DNA from: Bdellovibrionales bacterium
Lineage (GTDB): Bacteria > Bdellovibrionota > UBA1018
Length of the DNA: 64,000 nt
Reading direction: 5' to 3'
Assembly (NCBI GenBank): GCA_018266355.1
Contig: JAFEAP010000008.1
Span: 1 to 64,000, forward strand
Shown: one piece after another, positions 1-8,323 of the stretch
Position numbering within the stretch: the first letter of the stretch is position 1
Layout: every line of letters begins with the position of its first letter
Notes under the pieces: generated by a model
The model's input: only the letters and a program-made list of their open reading frames with translations
What the model was told of the DNA's origin: nothing
The model's database searches: none
Made by a program: the position numbers and the translations under genes

Positions 1-40
1 GGCAATCCAGGATTCGAGCGAGCGCATGCGATTTTCCTTT

Positions 41-595
41 TTAGAATAGTCCGATCGAGAGGGCGAGTCCGAGGGAGATGATCCGCGCGGAAATCGAGTC
101 CGATCCTCCGTCGAACGCGAGGGTGCCGGTCGAGCCTTGGGCGGATTCGTAGGCGAGAAAGAGCGAGGCGGCGTGGTCGGGCGTAAAAACGAGACCGTAG
201 TTAAGCTCCGCGCCGATCAGGGGTTTTACGTAGGTATGGGAGGAATCCCCTCGCTCGAGGTATTCGACTCCGCCGAGAAGGCCCGCTCCGAAGCGCTCGG
301 TGAATCGGTAACCGAAGTGGGCGAGCAGGTTGTAGCGGGCGATTCCGGAATCGTCGAAGAGGCGGGACACGGAGAATCGGATCGACTGGCGATCCGCGGG
401 CGCGACGGGAAGGGCGATCCCGCCGACGAGGAGCGCGCCGGTGTGATCGGCGTTTTGGCTGTGCGTGGTCGATCCTGCGATTCCGCCCCAGAGTTGGAAG
501 GAATGGGTCGGCGGCGTCAGTTCTTCGGCGAAGGCTCCGGCGGCGAAGGCGAGCGAAACGGCGAAATGAATCAAGGTCGATCGAAGTCGAATCAT
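41..595 (-). CDS. Putative outer-membrane beta-barrel protein, 184 aa
   Basis: The product begins with a clear signal peptide (basic MIRLR, a hydrophobic stretch, AFA-EE cleavage region near residue 23). The rest is an alternation of Gly/aromatic-rich strands such as GYRFTERFGAGLLGGVEYLE, ending in SIGLF with a terminal Phe, the usual C-terminal signature recognised by the BAM machinery. These features suggest a small barrel of about eight strands in the outer membrane; this is inferred from pattern and no specific family is recognised. The ATG at 595 has no strong Shine-Dalgarno sequence. It stands alone on the minus strand, separated from tRNA-Ala by about 155 bases in which no other gene is visible. 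Function unknown. Confidence 0.7.
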   Translation of the reverse strand: MIRLRSTLIHFAVSLAFAAGAFAEELTPPTHSFQLWGGIAGSTTHSQNADHTGALLVGGIALPVAPADRQSIRFSVSRLFDDSGIARYNLLAHFGYRFTERFGAGLLGGVEYLERGDSSHTYVKPLIGAELNYGLVFTPDHAASLFLAYESAQGSTGTLAFDGGSDSISARIISLGLALSIGLF

Positions 596-751
596 TCGGA
601 ACGATCAAGAGCAGGTCTCGGGCCAGCTTACGTCGATTTTAGCCGGGGCTGACGCCGGACCGCGGGTCGAAATAGCCCGATGAGAGACGAGCTGTCTCAA
701 ACGGTGACGAGCTCGAATCGCCTGCAGAATTCGAATCCGGAGGAAAGTATT

Positions 752-827
752 TGGTGGACCCTAACGGGTTCGAACCGTTGACCTCTTCCATGCCATGGAA
801 GCGCTCTACCAACTGAGCTAAGGGCCC
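752..827 (-). tRNA. tRNA-Ala (anticodon GGC)
   Basis: Read on the minus strand, the sequence folds as a full cloverleaf. The acceptor GGGCCCT pairs with AGGGTCC, the D stem is GCTC/GAGC, the anticodon stem CTTCC/GGAAG encloses a seven-base loop with GGC at 792-794, and the T arm has a GTTCGAAC-type loop. Discriminator A is followed by an encoded CCA (752-754). It lies directly downstream of the terminator-like hairpin of the four-gene operon. Confidence 0.96.
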
Positions 828-844
828 ACTGAGAAAGAAGGCCC

Positions 845-868
845 GAAAATAGCGGGGGAGGCCCCCGC
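845..868 (-). terminator. Rho-independent terminator candidate after the four-gene operon
   Basis: A GC-only 7-bp stem (852-858 with 862-868, loop AGG) is followed on the minus strand by a T-rich stretch, TATTTTC. It lies about 40 bases after the stop of the last operon gene and just before tRNA-Ala. The T-run is short, so efficiency is uncertain. Confidence 0.5.
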
Positions 869-909
869 GCGCAACTGGATTCGTCGGGAAAGAGGAGGGT
901 CGGGCCTCG

Positions 910-2841
910 TTAAGGCGCCATTTCCTGCCTACGCTGCGCCGTATCGTAGCGATCCGAGATGATCTGGAAGAGGTTGTTTCCCTTCGGATTCCGCGAATGC
1001 CAGATGTCGTCGCTCGCGAGGCCGCGATAGGCGAGGCTCTCGTTGCCCGCGGCTTTCTCTTCCTTTTCGCCGCCGCCGAAGAGGCCCTTCAGGTTCAGGC
1101 CGTCCATCCCGCCGCCGCCATCGCTCTTTTTCGCGAGACCGCCGCCGGAGCTGCCGCCGTAGCCGCCGCCTTCTTTAGGCAGGTTCGCGAAGACGGAATC
1201 CACGTGGCTGCGGATTTCCCCGAGAGCGGAAGCCGGGACGCCGGCCGCCGTCGCCGCCGCCGCGATGCCCGCGCCGAGACCGGCGGAGGTGCCCATGTCG
1301 CCGTTCTTCGCCGAAGCCGGCATCGCCGCCGCGATGGCGCCGGCCTTCTGGTTCAGAGCGCTGCCCGGAGGAGCGAGGAACGCGGAGTCGCTCGGATCGG
1401 CCGCGGCCGCGGTGCTCGCCGACTTCGTCGAGCCGTCGCCGGTCGTGCTATTGAAGGAACTCACGTTCGTCGAGGTATAGGTCGAGGCTTGGAAGCCGCC
1501 CATTCCGGAGCCGCCGAAAGAAGTCGTGCCGCCGTTCGAGGTGAAGAGGGATTGGAGGATGTCTTCCGCGTCTTTCTTCGTCTTACCCGCGGTGCTCGAG
1601 GCGAGGCCCCGCATGCCGGCGAGGGCGGTGAAGATCAGGGCGGCGCGCATGGCCAGAGCCGCGTTCGCATCCTGTTCCGAAATTCGCGTGACCTTTTCCT
1701 TGTAGTCCTTAGTGATCGCGTCGTCGCGGCTATTCTTTTCGTCCACGATCTTGGAATTGTAGTCGTGCTCGATTTGGTCGTCTTCTTGCCAAGTCACCTT
1801 TTCGCCGCCGTCTTCCGTTTTCGAGTCCTGGATATTCGATCCGGAAATCCTCGAGCGGGCATTCTGGTAATTCTGCTTGTAAGCGTTGTTGGCCCGGTCG
1901 GTGGCCCGCCCTTTGGCGATTCGCCCGTAGTTGGATTGGCCGCCCTTGATCGAGCTGAATTGCCCGCAGAGACCGTTCTTACTCTTGTTGTAGTAACAAA
2001 CGCCTATCATCATGGCGGACGCGCTCAGGGTGGTGCTCGCGGTAATTTCGAGAGCTTTCGCGAGACCGCCGCGGTCGACGACGCGATTCGAGCTGTCGAT
2101 TTTATAGCCGCCGGCAGAGTGGTCGCCCGAGGAACCGTCTCCGTAGGCATCTTTGGTTTTGCCGAGGATCGAAACCGTCTGGACGAGTTCCATCATCGAG
2201 GCGGCCATCGCGGCGCCGCCGCAGGCGACGCCCTTGTAGGTCCCGCCGCTTTTCTGGGCCATCTTGATCGCGATATAGTCGGTGAAACAAGCTCCCGCCG
2301 CGGCGATGTCGAAGAATAACGTTTTCTTCAGCCCGTCCTGGGCTTTGTCCGCAGACATGTAAGCGTTACAATACTGAAGCGCTTGGCCGCCTTTCGTCGC
2401 GTTTCGGAGCGCGCAGTAAACGGCGGCGTCGTGGGAAAGTCCGGCGGACTGGGAACAAAGAGAATCGATTTGATCCTGCAACTGCTGGCCGGAAAGCCCG
2501 GCGAGAGAAGCGCCCAGATCCACTTGGCAGGCCTGCGTTTGGCGTTCGCGTCGCGTGAGACCCGCGCATTCAGACGCCGTACCCATAAAGACCCCGCTCT
2601 GGGTCGCGAAAGTCCCTTGCTGGGATGATTGAACCGCGTCGCAGATTTTTTTCACGTCGGGCAAGGCGCTCGCGGTGTCGCCGCTCGAGATGTTCGTTGC
2701 GTTGATGTTGGCGAGTCCGCTGTCGTCGGCGAATGCCGTCGGCGAGATGGGAAGGGCGATCGCGACCGCCAAAAGCCCGCAGACCGAGCGAGAGGCCAGC
2801 CGAGTGAACGCGGTCGATGCGCGTGAATGTTCTACCTTCAT
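910..2841 (-). CDS. Exported Cys-rich protein of unknown function, 643 aa; fourth gene of a paralogous operon
   Basis: A signal peptide (to about residue 38, ending TAFA-DD) shows export. The N-terminal half holds about ten cysteines, including a YCNAY element near residue 160 and a CxxDY segment about 30 residues later; the same pattern (YCSAY, YCSAA) occurs in the two preceding genes. Residues about 300-390 are charged and probably helical, and a hydrophobic helix lies near 395-415. A Ser/Gly/Thr-rich low-complexity region follows (about 420-600). The C-terminus NLFQIISDRY resembles the tails of the other three operon members. It is last in the operon, 45 bases after the preceding stop. No catalytic motif is visible. 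It may be part of an envelope-spanning or secreted complex; function unknown. Confidence 0.8.
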   Translation of the reverse strand: MKVEHSRASTAFTRLASRSVCGLLAVAIALPISPTAFADDSGLANINATNISSGDTASALPDVKKICDAVQSSQQGTFATQSGVFMGTASECAGLTRRERQTQACQVDLGASLAGLSGQQLQDQIDSLCSQSAGLSHDAAVYCALRNATKGGQALQYCNAYMSADKAQDGLKKTLFFDIAAAGACFTDYIAIKMAQKSGGTYKGVACGGAAMAASMMELVQTVSILGKTKDAYGDGSSGDHSAGGYKIDSSNRVVDRGGLAKALEITASTTLSASAMMIGVCYYNKSKNGLCGQFSSIKGGQSNYGRIAKGRATDRANNAYKQNYQNARSRISGSNIQDSKTEDGGEKVTWQEDDQIEHDYNSKIVDEKNSRDDAITKDYKEKVTRISEQDANAALAMRAALIFTALAGMRGLASSTAGKTKKDAEDILQSLFTSNGGTTSFGGSGMGGFQASTYTSTNVSSFNSTTGDGSTKSASTAAAADPSDSAFLAPPGSALNQKAGAIAAAMPASAKNGDMGTSAGLGAGIAAAATAAGVPASALGEIRSHVDSVFANLPKEGGGYGGSSGGGLAKKSDGGGGMDGLNLKGLFGGGEKEEKAAGNESLAYRGLASDDIWHSRNPKGNNLFQIISDRYDTAQRRQEMAP

Positions 2842-2886
2842 AACGGAATCCCCCAGAATACGGACAAATCGGAAAACGGACGAGAT

Positions 2887-4287
2887 TTACTTCGCGGAAT
2901 GATCGCCGGCCCCCGCCGGTTTCCGCACGGATTTCACGTCGCGGTACCCGTTGAAGAGGCGATTCATGCGCGCCTCCGGATCGAGTTCCGCGTAATTGGA
3001 CTTCTCGGCCTTCAGCCGGTTCGTGACGATGTCGAAGATCGTGCCACCGAAAGCGCCGTGGAAAACGTCGCCGTCTTCGAGCCCCGCGAGGTTCGCGGCC
3101 GACGCCGGCTTGCGGTCGATTTCGAGGCTATCCGAAGCGCCTTCGCCGGGCGTCGCGCCCGCCGGGCCGCCGAAGGCGAGTTCGCCGTTCGGGTTCGAGG
3201 ATTGGTCGGCAAGGCCGCCGCCGGCTCCGCCACTATATCCACCGCCGAGATCGGCGAGGGATTTAAATTGTTCGCCGCCTTGTATCCGGCGATCGATATC
3301 TTTCACCAACGCGGCCATCTCCGGACCGATGTTGCCTGCGCCGATTACGTCGGAGGCGGATGCGCCCGAATCGACTTTCTTCGCCAAATCGGCCGGGTTG
3401 AAAACCCCAGCCGAAACGGCCTTTTCGAGATCCGGCTGCATATCCTTGATGAACTGGTCGCCGGCGGTCGCCCCGAGGTGTTGGGCGCCGTCATTTACGG
3501 TCAACGAAGAGAAGTTCTCAGGAGTCACTTGGAAGAGACCGGAAAGCGATGAAGTGTTGGAATTGGTGTTCGGTTTTGCCTGCGTGCAGGCCATTACCGC
3601 GTTGTTTGCGTTCGAGCTCATCTGGTTGATAATGTCGCATTGGTCCTGTTTGTTCTTGTTCATTTTTCCCTGCGAAATGTGCTTAAACACCGCCAATCCG
3701 GTCATGATCACGCCGGTAACGCAGGAGTCCGACTTCGATTTCGCGTTCAAGGAGACCTTCGTCGTTTGGGCGCCGTCTTTGACGACTTTTGCGATCGTTA
3801 CGGCGCCTTTGGCAGTCTGATATGCACTGAGGGCGCCCATGGCGATGCCCGCAGGATCGTTCGCCGTTAGGGCGGAGATAAAATCGTAGGCGGAGGCGGC
3901 GAGCCCGAGACCGGTGCACACTTTGCCAAGAGCTTGCCCTGCTGCGCTAGCATAAACAGACTTCGACATGAAGCATGCGGTAAGACACGTGAGGGCGGTC
4001 GCATCGTACATGACCGTCGAGATCGTCTGCTTCGTCTTGCCTTTCGAAGTCGACTGATAGGCAGAGCAATAGCTTTGGGTTTGTCCCATGCCGAGCGAGT
4101 CGCTCACGCATTTCACGCAGGATGTATCCGCTTTGCATTTTGGATCCTGAATGAGGTTCTTCACCGCGTCTGTGGTACTGTTGCAAACCGAATCGCACGA
4201 TCCGCCAGCGACCGCGAGGTTCGGAATAGTTAGAGCGATCGTCATCACCGAAAGGAGAGTGGAGAAAAAAGACGTACCCCGTTTCAT
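2887..4287 (-). CDS. Exported Cys-rich protein of unknown function, 466 aa; third gene of a paralogous operon
   Basis: The start overlaps the preceding stop by four bases (ATGA), so translation is probably coupled. A signal peptide ends near residue 27 (LAVAGG). The N-terminal domain has paired cysteines (CDSVC, CKADTSCVKC), then YCSAY and TCLTAC followed by a hydrophobic stretch to about residue 140, matching the arrangement in both neighbours. The middle contains CDIINQMSSN-type helical sequence, and a Gly/Ala-rich region follows (about 340-390). The tail motif TIFDIVTNR (about 418-426) corresponds to those of its paralogues, but about 40 further residues follow it, unlike the others. No known family recognised. 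Confidence 0.8.
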   Translation of the reverse strand: MKRGTSFFSTLLSVMTIALTIPNLAVAGGSCDSVCNSTTDAVKNLIQDPKCKADTSCVKCVSDSLGMGQTQSYCSAYQSTSKGKTKQTISTVMYDATALTCLTACFMSKSVYASAAGQALGKVCTGLGLAASAYDFISALTANDPAGIAMGALSAYQTAKGAVTIAKVVKDGAQTTKVSLNAKSKSDSCVTGVIMTGLAVFKHISQGKMNKNKQDQCDIINQMSSNANNAVMACTQAKPNTNSNTSSLSGLFQVTPENFSSLTVNDGAQHLGATAGDQFIKDMQPDLEKAVSAGVFNPADLAKKVDSGASASDVIGAGNIGPEMAALVKDIDRRIQGGEQFKSLADLGGGYSGGAGGGLADQSSNPNGELAFGGPAGATPGEGASDSLEIDRKPASAANLAGLEDGDVFHGAFGGTIFDIVTNRLKAEKSNYAELDPEARMNRLFNGYRDVKSVRKPAGAGDHSAK

Positions 4288-5546
4288 TGGACCCCCAGTC
4301 GATCCCGGGCCGAAACCGCCCCGTATCGCAATTGAACTCGATCGAAAATGCTGATCTTCGGATCTTCCGCGGCGGCCGCGTTCCCGGCGGGGCGGCGGTT
4401 CACCGTCAGTTGCGAGACCGCGGCGGCGTTCGCGCCGTCTTCCGCGCCTTGGCCCTGGCCGAGGACGCTCGCGATCATGCCATTCATGTCGAAACCCGTG
4501 TCTTCGCCCGCGGCCGACGGCGTCCGCGCCGCGGCGGCATAGCCGGAAGAGGAGGACTCGCCGCTCCCCGCGCCGGCGGCGGCGCGCGCTTTCGACGCCG
4601 AGTACCCTTCCATCGCTTCCATCGAATCGACGAGGCCGCGTTGGCCTTCCGGCGAAAGGTTGGCCACCATCGGCGATTCGGAAATCGACTTCGCCGGGTT
4701 TTCGAAGTTCGCGAAGAAGGCATCCGGGGACTTCCCGGTCGCTTTCTGGAGGTCTTGCACGAACTCTTCGCTCTTCACGTAAGGAGGAAGGCTAGGATCG
4801 TTGCTAGCAGCACAACGAATCGCGCCCAGCGCCGTCCCGATCGCGGCGTCGCCGCACGGATCGTACCCCGCCGTAGCAGCTGCACTCGTACCATCTGAGT
4901 CTCCGGAGTTCTGCGTATCCCCGGTGAAAGCGACGGCGCTATTCGCGACCGGCGTATTCATCTCTTTCGTCTGGTCCCGCATGTCCGCGAGACCCTTTTC
5001 GTTTTGCTTCGAATCGGCGTGCTTTCCGAACGCCTTCAGCGCGCTCGTGCCGGAAGTCACGCACGCGTCGCCGTTCAACTTCGAGCCCGAGCCGGAGGTA
5101 TCGCCGCCGTCGGGTTTTCCCGCGACGAGTTTCTCGCCGGCTTTCGTGGCTTCCCCGGTCAGCGAGTCGGTGAACTTCTTCGTGATCAGGCCCTCGCCGC
5201 CGATGCCGCCGTAGTTCGCGATCGTGCAGGCCATTCCCGCGTTCTTCTTCCCGCACGCGTATCCGCAGGCGATGGAAACGCCGGTCCAAACCGCGGCGGT
5301 CGCTTTGTTCGCGTTATAGCCCTTCTTCAGATCCTTCGCGGCCGAGCAGTATTTCGCGCGGTAGGCGGCGTCCGTCGTCTTGTGGCAAACGTCGGCGACC
5401 ATCTTGTTGATCCCGGTCGCGGCGAGCGTCGGGAAGGGGATGAGGAGACCGACCGCGAGGGCCGCCGCAAGTTCGAGCAGCGCCGGCACGGAGATTCCCG
5501 CGGTGGCGCTCTTCGTTTGTGGCTTTAAAATCCCCCCGGATTTCAT
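4284..5546 (-). CDS. Exported Cys-rich protein of unknown function, 420 aa; second gene of a paralogous operon
   Basis: I chose the ATG at 5546 (MKSGGILK) over an upstream TTG at 5576: it has an AAGGGA ribosome-binding site about nine bases upstream and gives a plausible signal peptide (LLELAAALAVGLLIPFPTLAA). The body has a CHKTT...YCSAAKDLKKG segment and a CGYACGKKN...C segment, the same Cys layout as the adjacent genes. Low-complexity Ala/Gly/Ser sequence fills about 310-380, and the tail is SIFDRVQLRYG. The stop overlaps the start of the next gene (ATGA at 4284-4287). No enzyme motif is visible; probably a component of the same exported assembly. Confidence 0.78.
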   Translation of the reverse strand: MKSGGILKPQTKSATAGISVPALLELAAALAVGLLIPFPTLAATGINKMVADVCHKTTDAAYRAKYCSAAKDLKKGYNANKATAAVWTGVSIACGYACGKKNAGMACTIANYGGIGGEGLITKKFTDSLTGEATKAGEKLVAGKPDGGDTSGSGSKLNGDACVTSGTSALKAFGKHADSKQNEKGLADMRDQTKEMNTPVANSAVAFTGDTQNSGDSDGTSAAATAGYDPCGDAAIGTALGAIRCAASNDPSLPPYVKSEEFVQDLQKATGKSPDAFFANFENPAKSISESPMVANLSPEGQRGLVDSMEAMEGYSASKARAAAGAGSGESSSSGYAAAARTPSAAGEDTGFDMNGMIASVLGQGQGAEDGANAAAVSQLTVNRRPAGNAAAAEDPKISIFDRVQLRYGAVSARDRLGVQ

Positions 5547-5572
5547 CGCGGATGTTCCCTTCGTCCCGTTTA

Positions 5573-7678
5573 TCAAATGCCGAGTTGGCCCCGGCGGTTC
5601 TTTTCGCTCATCGTCTCGTGGATCCGCTGGAAGAGGTCCGCGTTCTTATCGAGGTAAGACGGCGCCTCTTCGTTCGCGATATTCCGGTTTCCGCCGAACG
5701 CGACGGAGTCGAGGATGCTTCGGTGAGCGGATTCGTCCTCGCCTTTCGGGAGGAACTGCGCGAGGAGCCCGTTCAGGTCCACGCCCGCGCCGTCGCCGCC
5801 TTTACCGCCGGCCGCTCCGCCTTTCGCTCCGCCCGCGCCGGTGAGGCCGCCGCCGGTTTCGTAGCGTTCCTTCGTGCCGAATTCGGAAGCGTAGGCCGCT
5901 TTCGGGTCTTCCGCGGCCGTCGGGCCGCCGGAGGATCCGCCGCCACCCGCGCTCGGAGCGCCCGCTCCCGCGCCGCCGCCGCCCGGTCCACCCGTCGCGC
6001 CGCTCTTGAAAGCGCCCGCGTTCGGCGCGTTGATCGCGTCGCTGCCGGCGCCGGAGTCGGAGCCGTCGGTGAGTTTCATGTCGTCGAGTCCGGTCGTCGA
6101 TCCGTCGCTCGAGGTCGAGGCGGTCGTCGAGTCCGTACCGCTCGTCGCGGCCATTTGGTTCGGATCGTAGGCGTTCGAAGTCGGCGGCGCGAGTTGGTTC
6201 GGGTCGTACTTGAACGAGTTCGCTTGGAGTTGGTCTTGGGCCTGCTGGGCGAGGCGGGCGTTCGCTTCGGCGGCCTTTTGGCTCTTTTTTGCGACGGTGG
6301 CTGCGGCGATGCTTTGAGCGGCCTGCATCGCCGTTTTCAAGGCGGCGGTAGAGGCAAGGTCCCGCGCTTGCCGTTGTTCGATCAACGCCGCGTCCAGTCC
6401 GGATTGGGCGTCTTTGCTATTTTGGAGATCCGCGACGGCGCCGTTCGCGTTCCCGAACGTGCTGATGTTTCCACCGGCCGCTTTCGCTTGGGCCTGCCAA
6501 GCGGCCATTTCCGCGGCGTTTTGTTTGTGTTTGTTGGCTGCACTAGCGAGCTTCGCGGTCGCCGCGAGATTTGCGATCCCAAGTGCCGTTTCGTAGGTGA
6601 AGCCGGTTTTCGCCATCTTTGCCGCACCTTTTTGGGCGTCGATGAAGCTTCCGTTCTGGGCCTGAGCGGCGGATTGGGCGCCCATCTGGTTCACGACGTT
6701 TCTTCCGGTACCCGAAAGGACCTGATTCGCGATCTCGGAGCCTTTCACCCAGGCTTTGGTTCCATTGCATCTAAATCGGCTCAATTCGGCCTCGCTCGCA
6801 ACATGGTCGCGCGCGGCGGTGAGCGACTGGACGCAGTCATCCATGGCGTCGTCCTTGTTTACTTTCTGGTTTTTCTTTTCCTCGGTTGCAACGACGATGT
6901 TTCCGGTGCGCGGATCGATTTTGTAGGATTGTCCGTCTTTGGTCATCGTGGCGCTCTTGTATTTCCCGGAATTCGCCGCCTCCTGCGCCTTAGCGGGGTC
7001 CGACGTTTCGAACGTGTCCTTCCCGTTCGAGAACTTCCAAGTGGGAGCGTCGGACGAAGAATCGCCGTAAGTCGTCGTGCCGTCGACGTGGAAACCTCCC
7101 GAAACTGGGTCGATAGTGCCAGTCTCGCTTTTGGTGACGGTTCCGTCGGAAATTGTCTTGCGAACAGCGGTTCCCGTAGCCGTGTCATTCGAGGTGACGG
7201 TTGTCGAGCCGTCGTATTTCTTCGAAACGGTGACGGTCTGACCTTCTTTCAACCCGAGATTTGGGTAATTTCTCACGTCATCCGCCGTGACCGTGAACGT
7301 CTGACTGTTCGTCTTGCCGTTCTTATCGGTGGCGAGGGCGTCGGAGAGCGTCCCGGTAGCGTCGTTTTGTTGTGAGCCCGGGATATTGTTGTTCACCTTA
7401 TTCGCATCTGCCAAAGCATCGCTGGCCATTAGGGCGCACTTGGAGCATTTGGCGCTGTCTGCAGGCTTAACTGTGCTCGATGTGCAGCTCAGCACACTGT
7501 CCTTTCCGACAGATCCCGAACACGTGTAGCATCCCCGCTTCGCGGTATCGCTTACGTAGTAAAAATAGGTCTTTCCGCTTCCGTCGCATACCTGGGTGAG
7601 GGCGCTTGCATTACCTGCAACGAGCGACGCAATCCCCGCGACCACGAAACCGAGGCTGAACTGATTCTTCAAACCCAC
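5573..7678 (-). CDS. Exported repetitive protein of unknown function, 701 aa; first gene of a paralogous operon
   Basis: The start is GTG at 7678, preceded by AGGGGG at good spacing. A signal peptide (about residues 1-26, ending NASA-LT) is followed by a small Cys cluster (CYTC, KCSKC) that could bind metal or form disulfides. Residues about 110-270 are polar, Thr/Asp-rich and probably beta-structured. An Ala/Gln-rich helical segment spans about 340-490, and a Gly/Ser-rich segment (about 520-640) precedes the conserved-looking tail (DLFQRIHETMS). It heads a minus-strand operon of four genes that end with related tails. The 260-base region upstream must hold the operon promoter. Function unknown; the composition suggests a structural or secreted envelope component. 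Confidence 0.8.
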   Translation of the reverse strand: MGLKNQFSLGFVVAGIASLVAGNASALTQVCDGSGKTYFYYVSDTAKRGCYTCSGSVGKDSVLSCTSSTVKPADSAKCSKCALMASDALADANKVNNNIPGSQQNDATGTLSDALATDKNGKTNSQTFTVTADDVRNYPNLGLKEGQTVTVSKKYDGSTTVTSNDTATGTAVRKTISDGTVTKSETGTIDPVSGGFHVDGTTTYGDSSSDAPTWKFSNGKDTFETSDPAKAQEAANSGKYKSATMTKDGQSYKIDPRTGNIVVATEEKKNQKVNKDDAMDDCVQSLTAARDHVASEAELSRFRCNGTKAWVKGSEIANQVLSGTGRNVVNQMGAQSAAQAQNGSFIDAQKGAAKMAKTGFTYETALGIANLAATAKLASAANKHKQNAAEMAAWQAQAKAAGGNISTFGNANGAVADLQNSKDAQSGLDAALIEQRQARDLASTAALKTAMQAAQSIAAATVAKKSQKAAEANARLAQQAQDQLQANSFKYDPNQLAPPTSNAYDPNQMAATSGTDSTTASTSSDGSTTGLDDMKLTDGSDSGAGSDAINAPNAGAFKSGATGGPGGGGAGAGAPSAGGGGSSGGPTAAEDPKAAYASEFGTKERYETGGGLTGAGGAKGGAAGGKGGDGAGVDLNGLLAQFLPKGEDESAHRSILDSVAFGGNRNIANEEAPSYLDKNADLFQRIHETMSEKNRRGQLGI

Positions 7679-7764
7679 AATAACCCCCTGGGCGAAGACG
7701 GGAGTTCCCCGCCTTCATCAGATCTCATCGTGAAAACACGAGAGATTCTTGACCCCTACAGTCT

Positions 7765-7793
7765 ATTTTGACCTGGCTAAGTAGTAGAGTAAA
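7765..7793 (-). promoter_or_regulatory. Weak sigma-70-like promoter candidate for the four-gene operon
   Basis: On the minus strand, TTTACT (7793-7788) and CAAAAT (7770-7765) are separated by 17 bases, each matching four of six consensus positions. It lies about 87 bases upstream of the GTG start. The region is AT-rich compared with its surroundings, but this is a low-confidence visual match. Confidence 0.2.
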
Positions 7794-7938
7794 GATATCA
7801 AGTATTAAAAACCCGTCATAATTACGCGAAATAGGGCCTTTTCCCCGTGTCGCCGGAGACCCACCCCTGACGGAAATCGAATAAAACCCGAGGAGAAAAT
7901 ACCTTCCCAAGCCTCCGAAATGCTCCCAGACTAGGGGC

Positions 7939-8322
7939 ATGGGCGAATCGAAAACCGAGACGAAGACCGATGTGAAGGTTCCGAAAGAAGGCGAATTCGA
8001 AGGCGGGAAGCTTTGGTTTTCCCGGAGGGGGAATATCCTCACGATCGGCCTGACGAGCGGAGCGATCGACAAGCTCGGCGACCTCGACGGGATCACGCTT
8101 CCCGAAGAGGGCGATCACTTCGACGCCGGCGACGAGATCGTCACCGTCGACGGAACGCGCGGTTCGGTCGAAGTCACGCTTCCCACCAAGGGCGTCGTGC
8201 TTTCCGTGAACCCGGTCGCGTCCGATCCGGTCGCCGTCTCCGAAGACCCGCTCGAAGAAGGCTGGCTCGTCCGGTACCAAATCGAGGACCTCGAAGCGCT
8301 CCTCGATCTCGAGTCGGACTAA
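7939..8322 (+). CDS. GcvH-like protein without the lipoyl lysine, 127 aa
   Basis: Residues about 27-118 follow the glycine-cleavage H protein fold: an ILTIGLTSGAIDKLGDLDGI stretch, LPEEGDHFDAGDEIVTV, then a PTKGVVLSVN hairpin and an EGWLVRYQI C-terminal strand, alignable with authentic GcvH without gaps. In GcvH the hairpin carries ESVKA with the lipoylated lysine; here the aligned residues are DGTRG, putting Arg74 at the lipoyl site. It should therefore not shuttle aminomethyl groups, and no gcvT or gcvP is adjacent. About 20 charged residues precede the fold. It may be a regulatory or scaffold homologue. It is divergent from the secreted-protein operon, and its stop nearly abuts the convergent L,D-transpeptidase gene. 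Confidence 0.8.
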   Translation: MGESKTETKTDVKVPKEGEFEGGKLWFSRRGNILTIGLTSGAIDKLGDLDGITLPEEGDHFDAGDEIVTVDGTRGSVEVTLPTKGVVLSVNPVASDPVAVSEDPLEEGWLVRYQIEDLEALLDLESD

Positions 8323-8323
8323 G

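Noticed and set aside
137..652. Plus-strand open frame opposite the first barrel-protein gene
   Set aside because: No signal peptide or domain and a Glu/Gly/Arg-rich composition typical of antisense frames; the minus-strand product has a clear signal peptide and terminal Phe.
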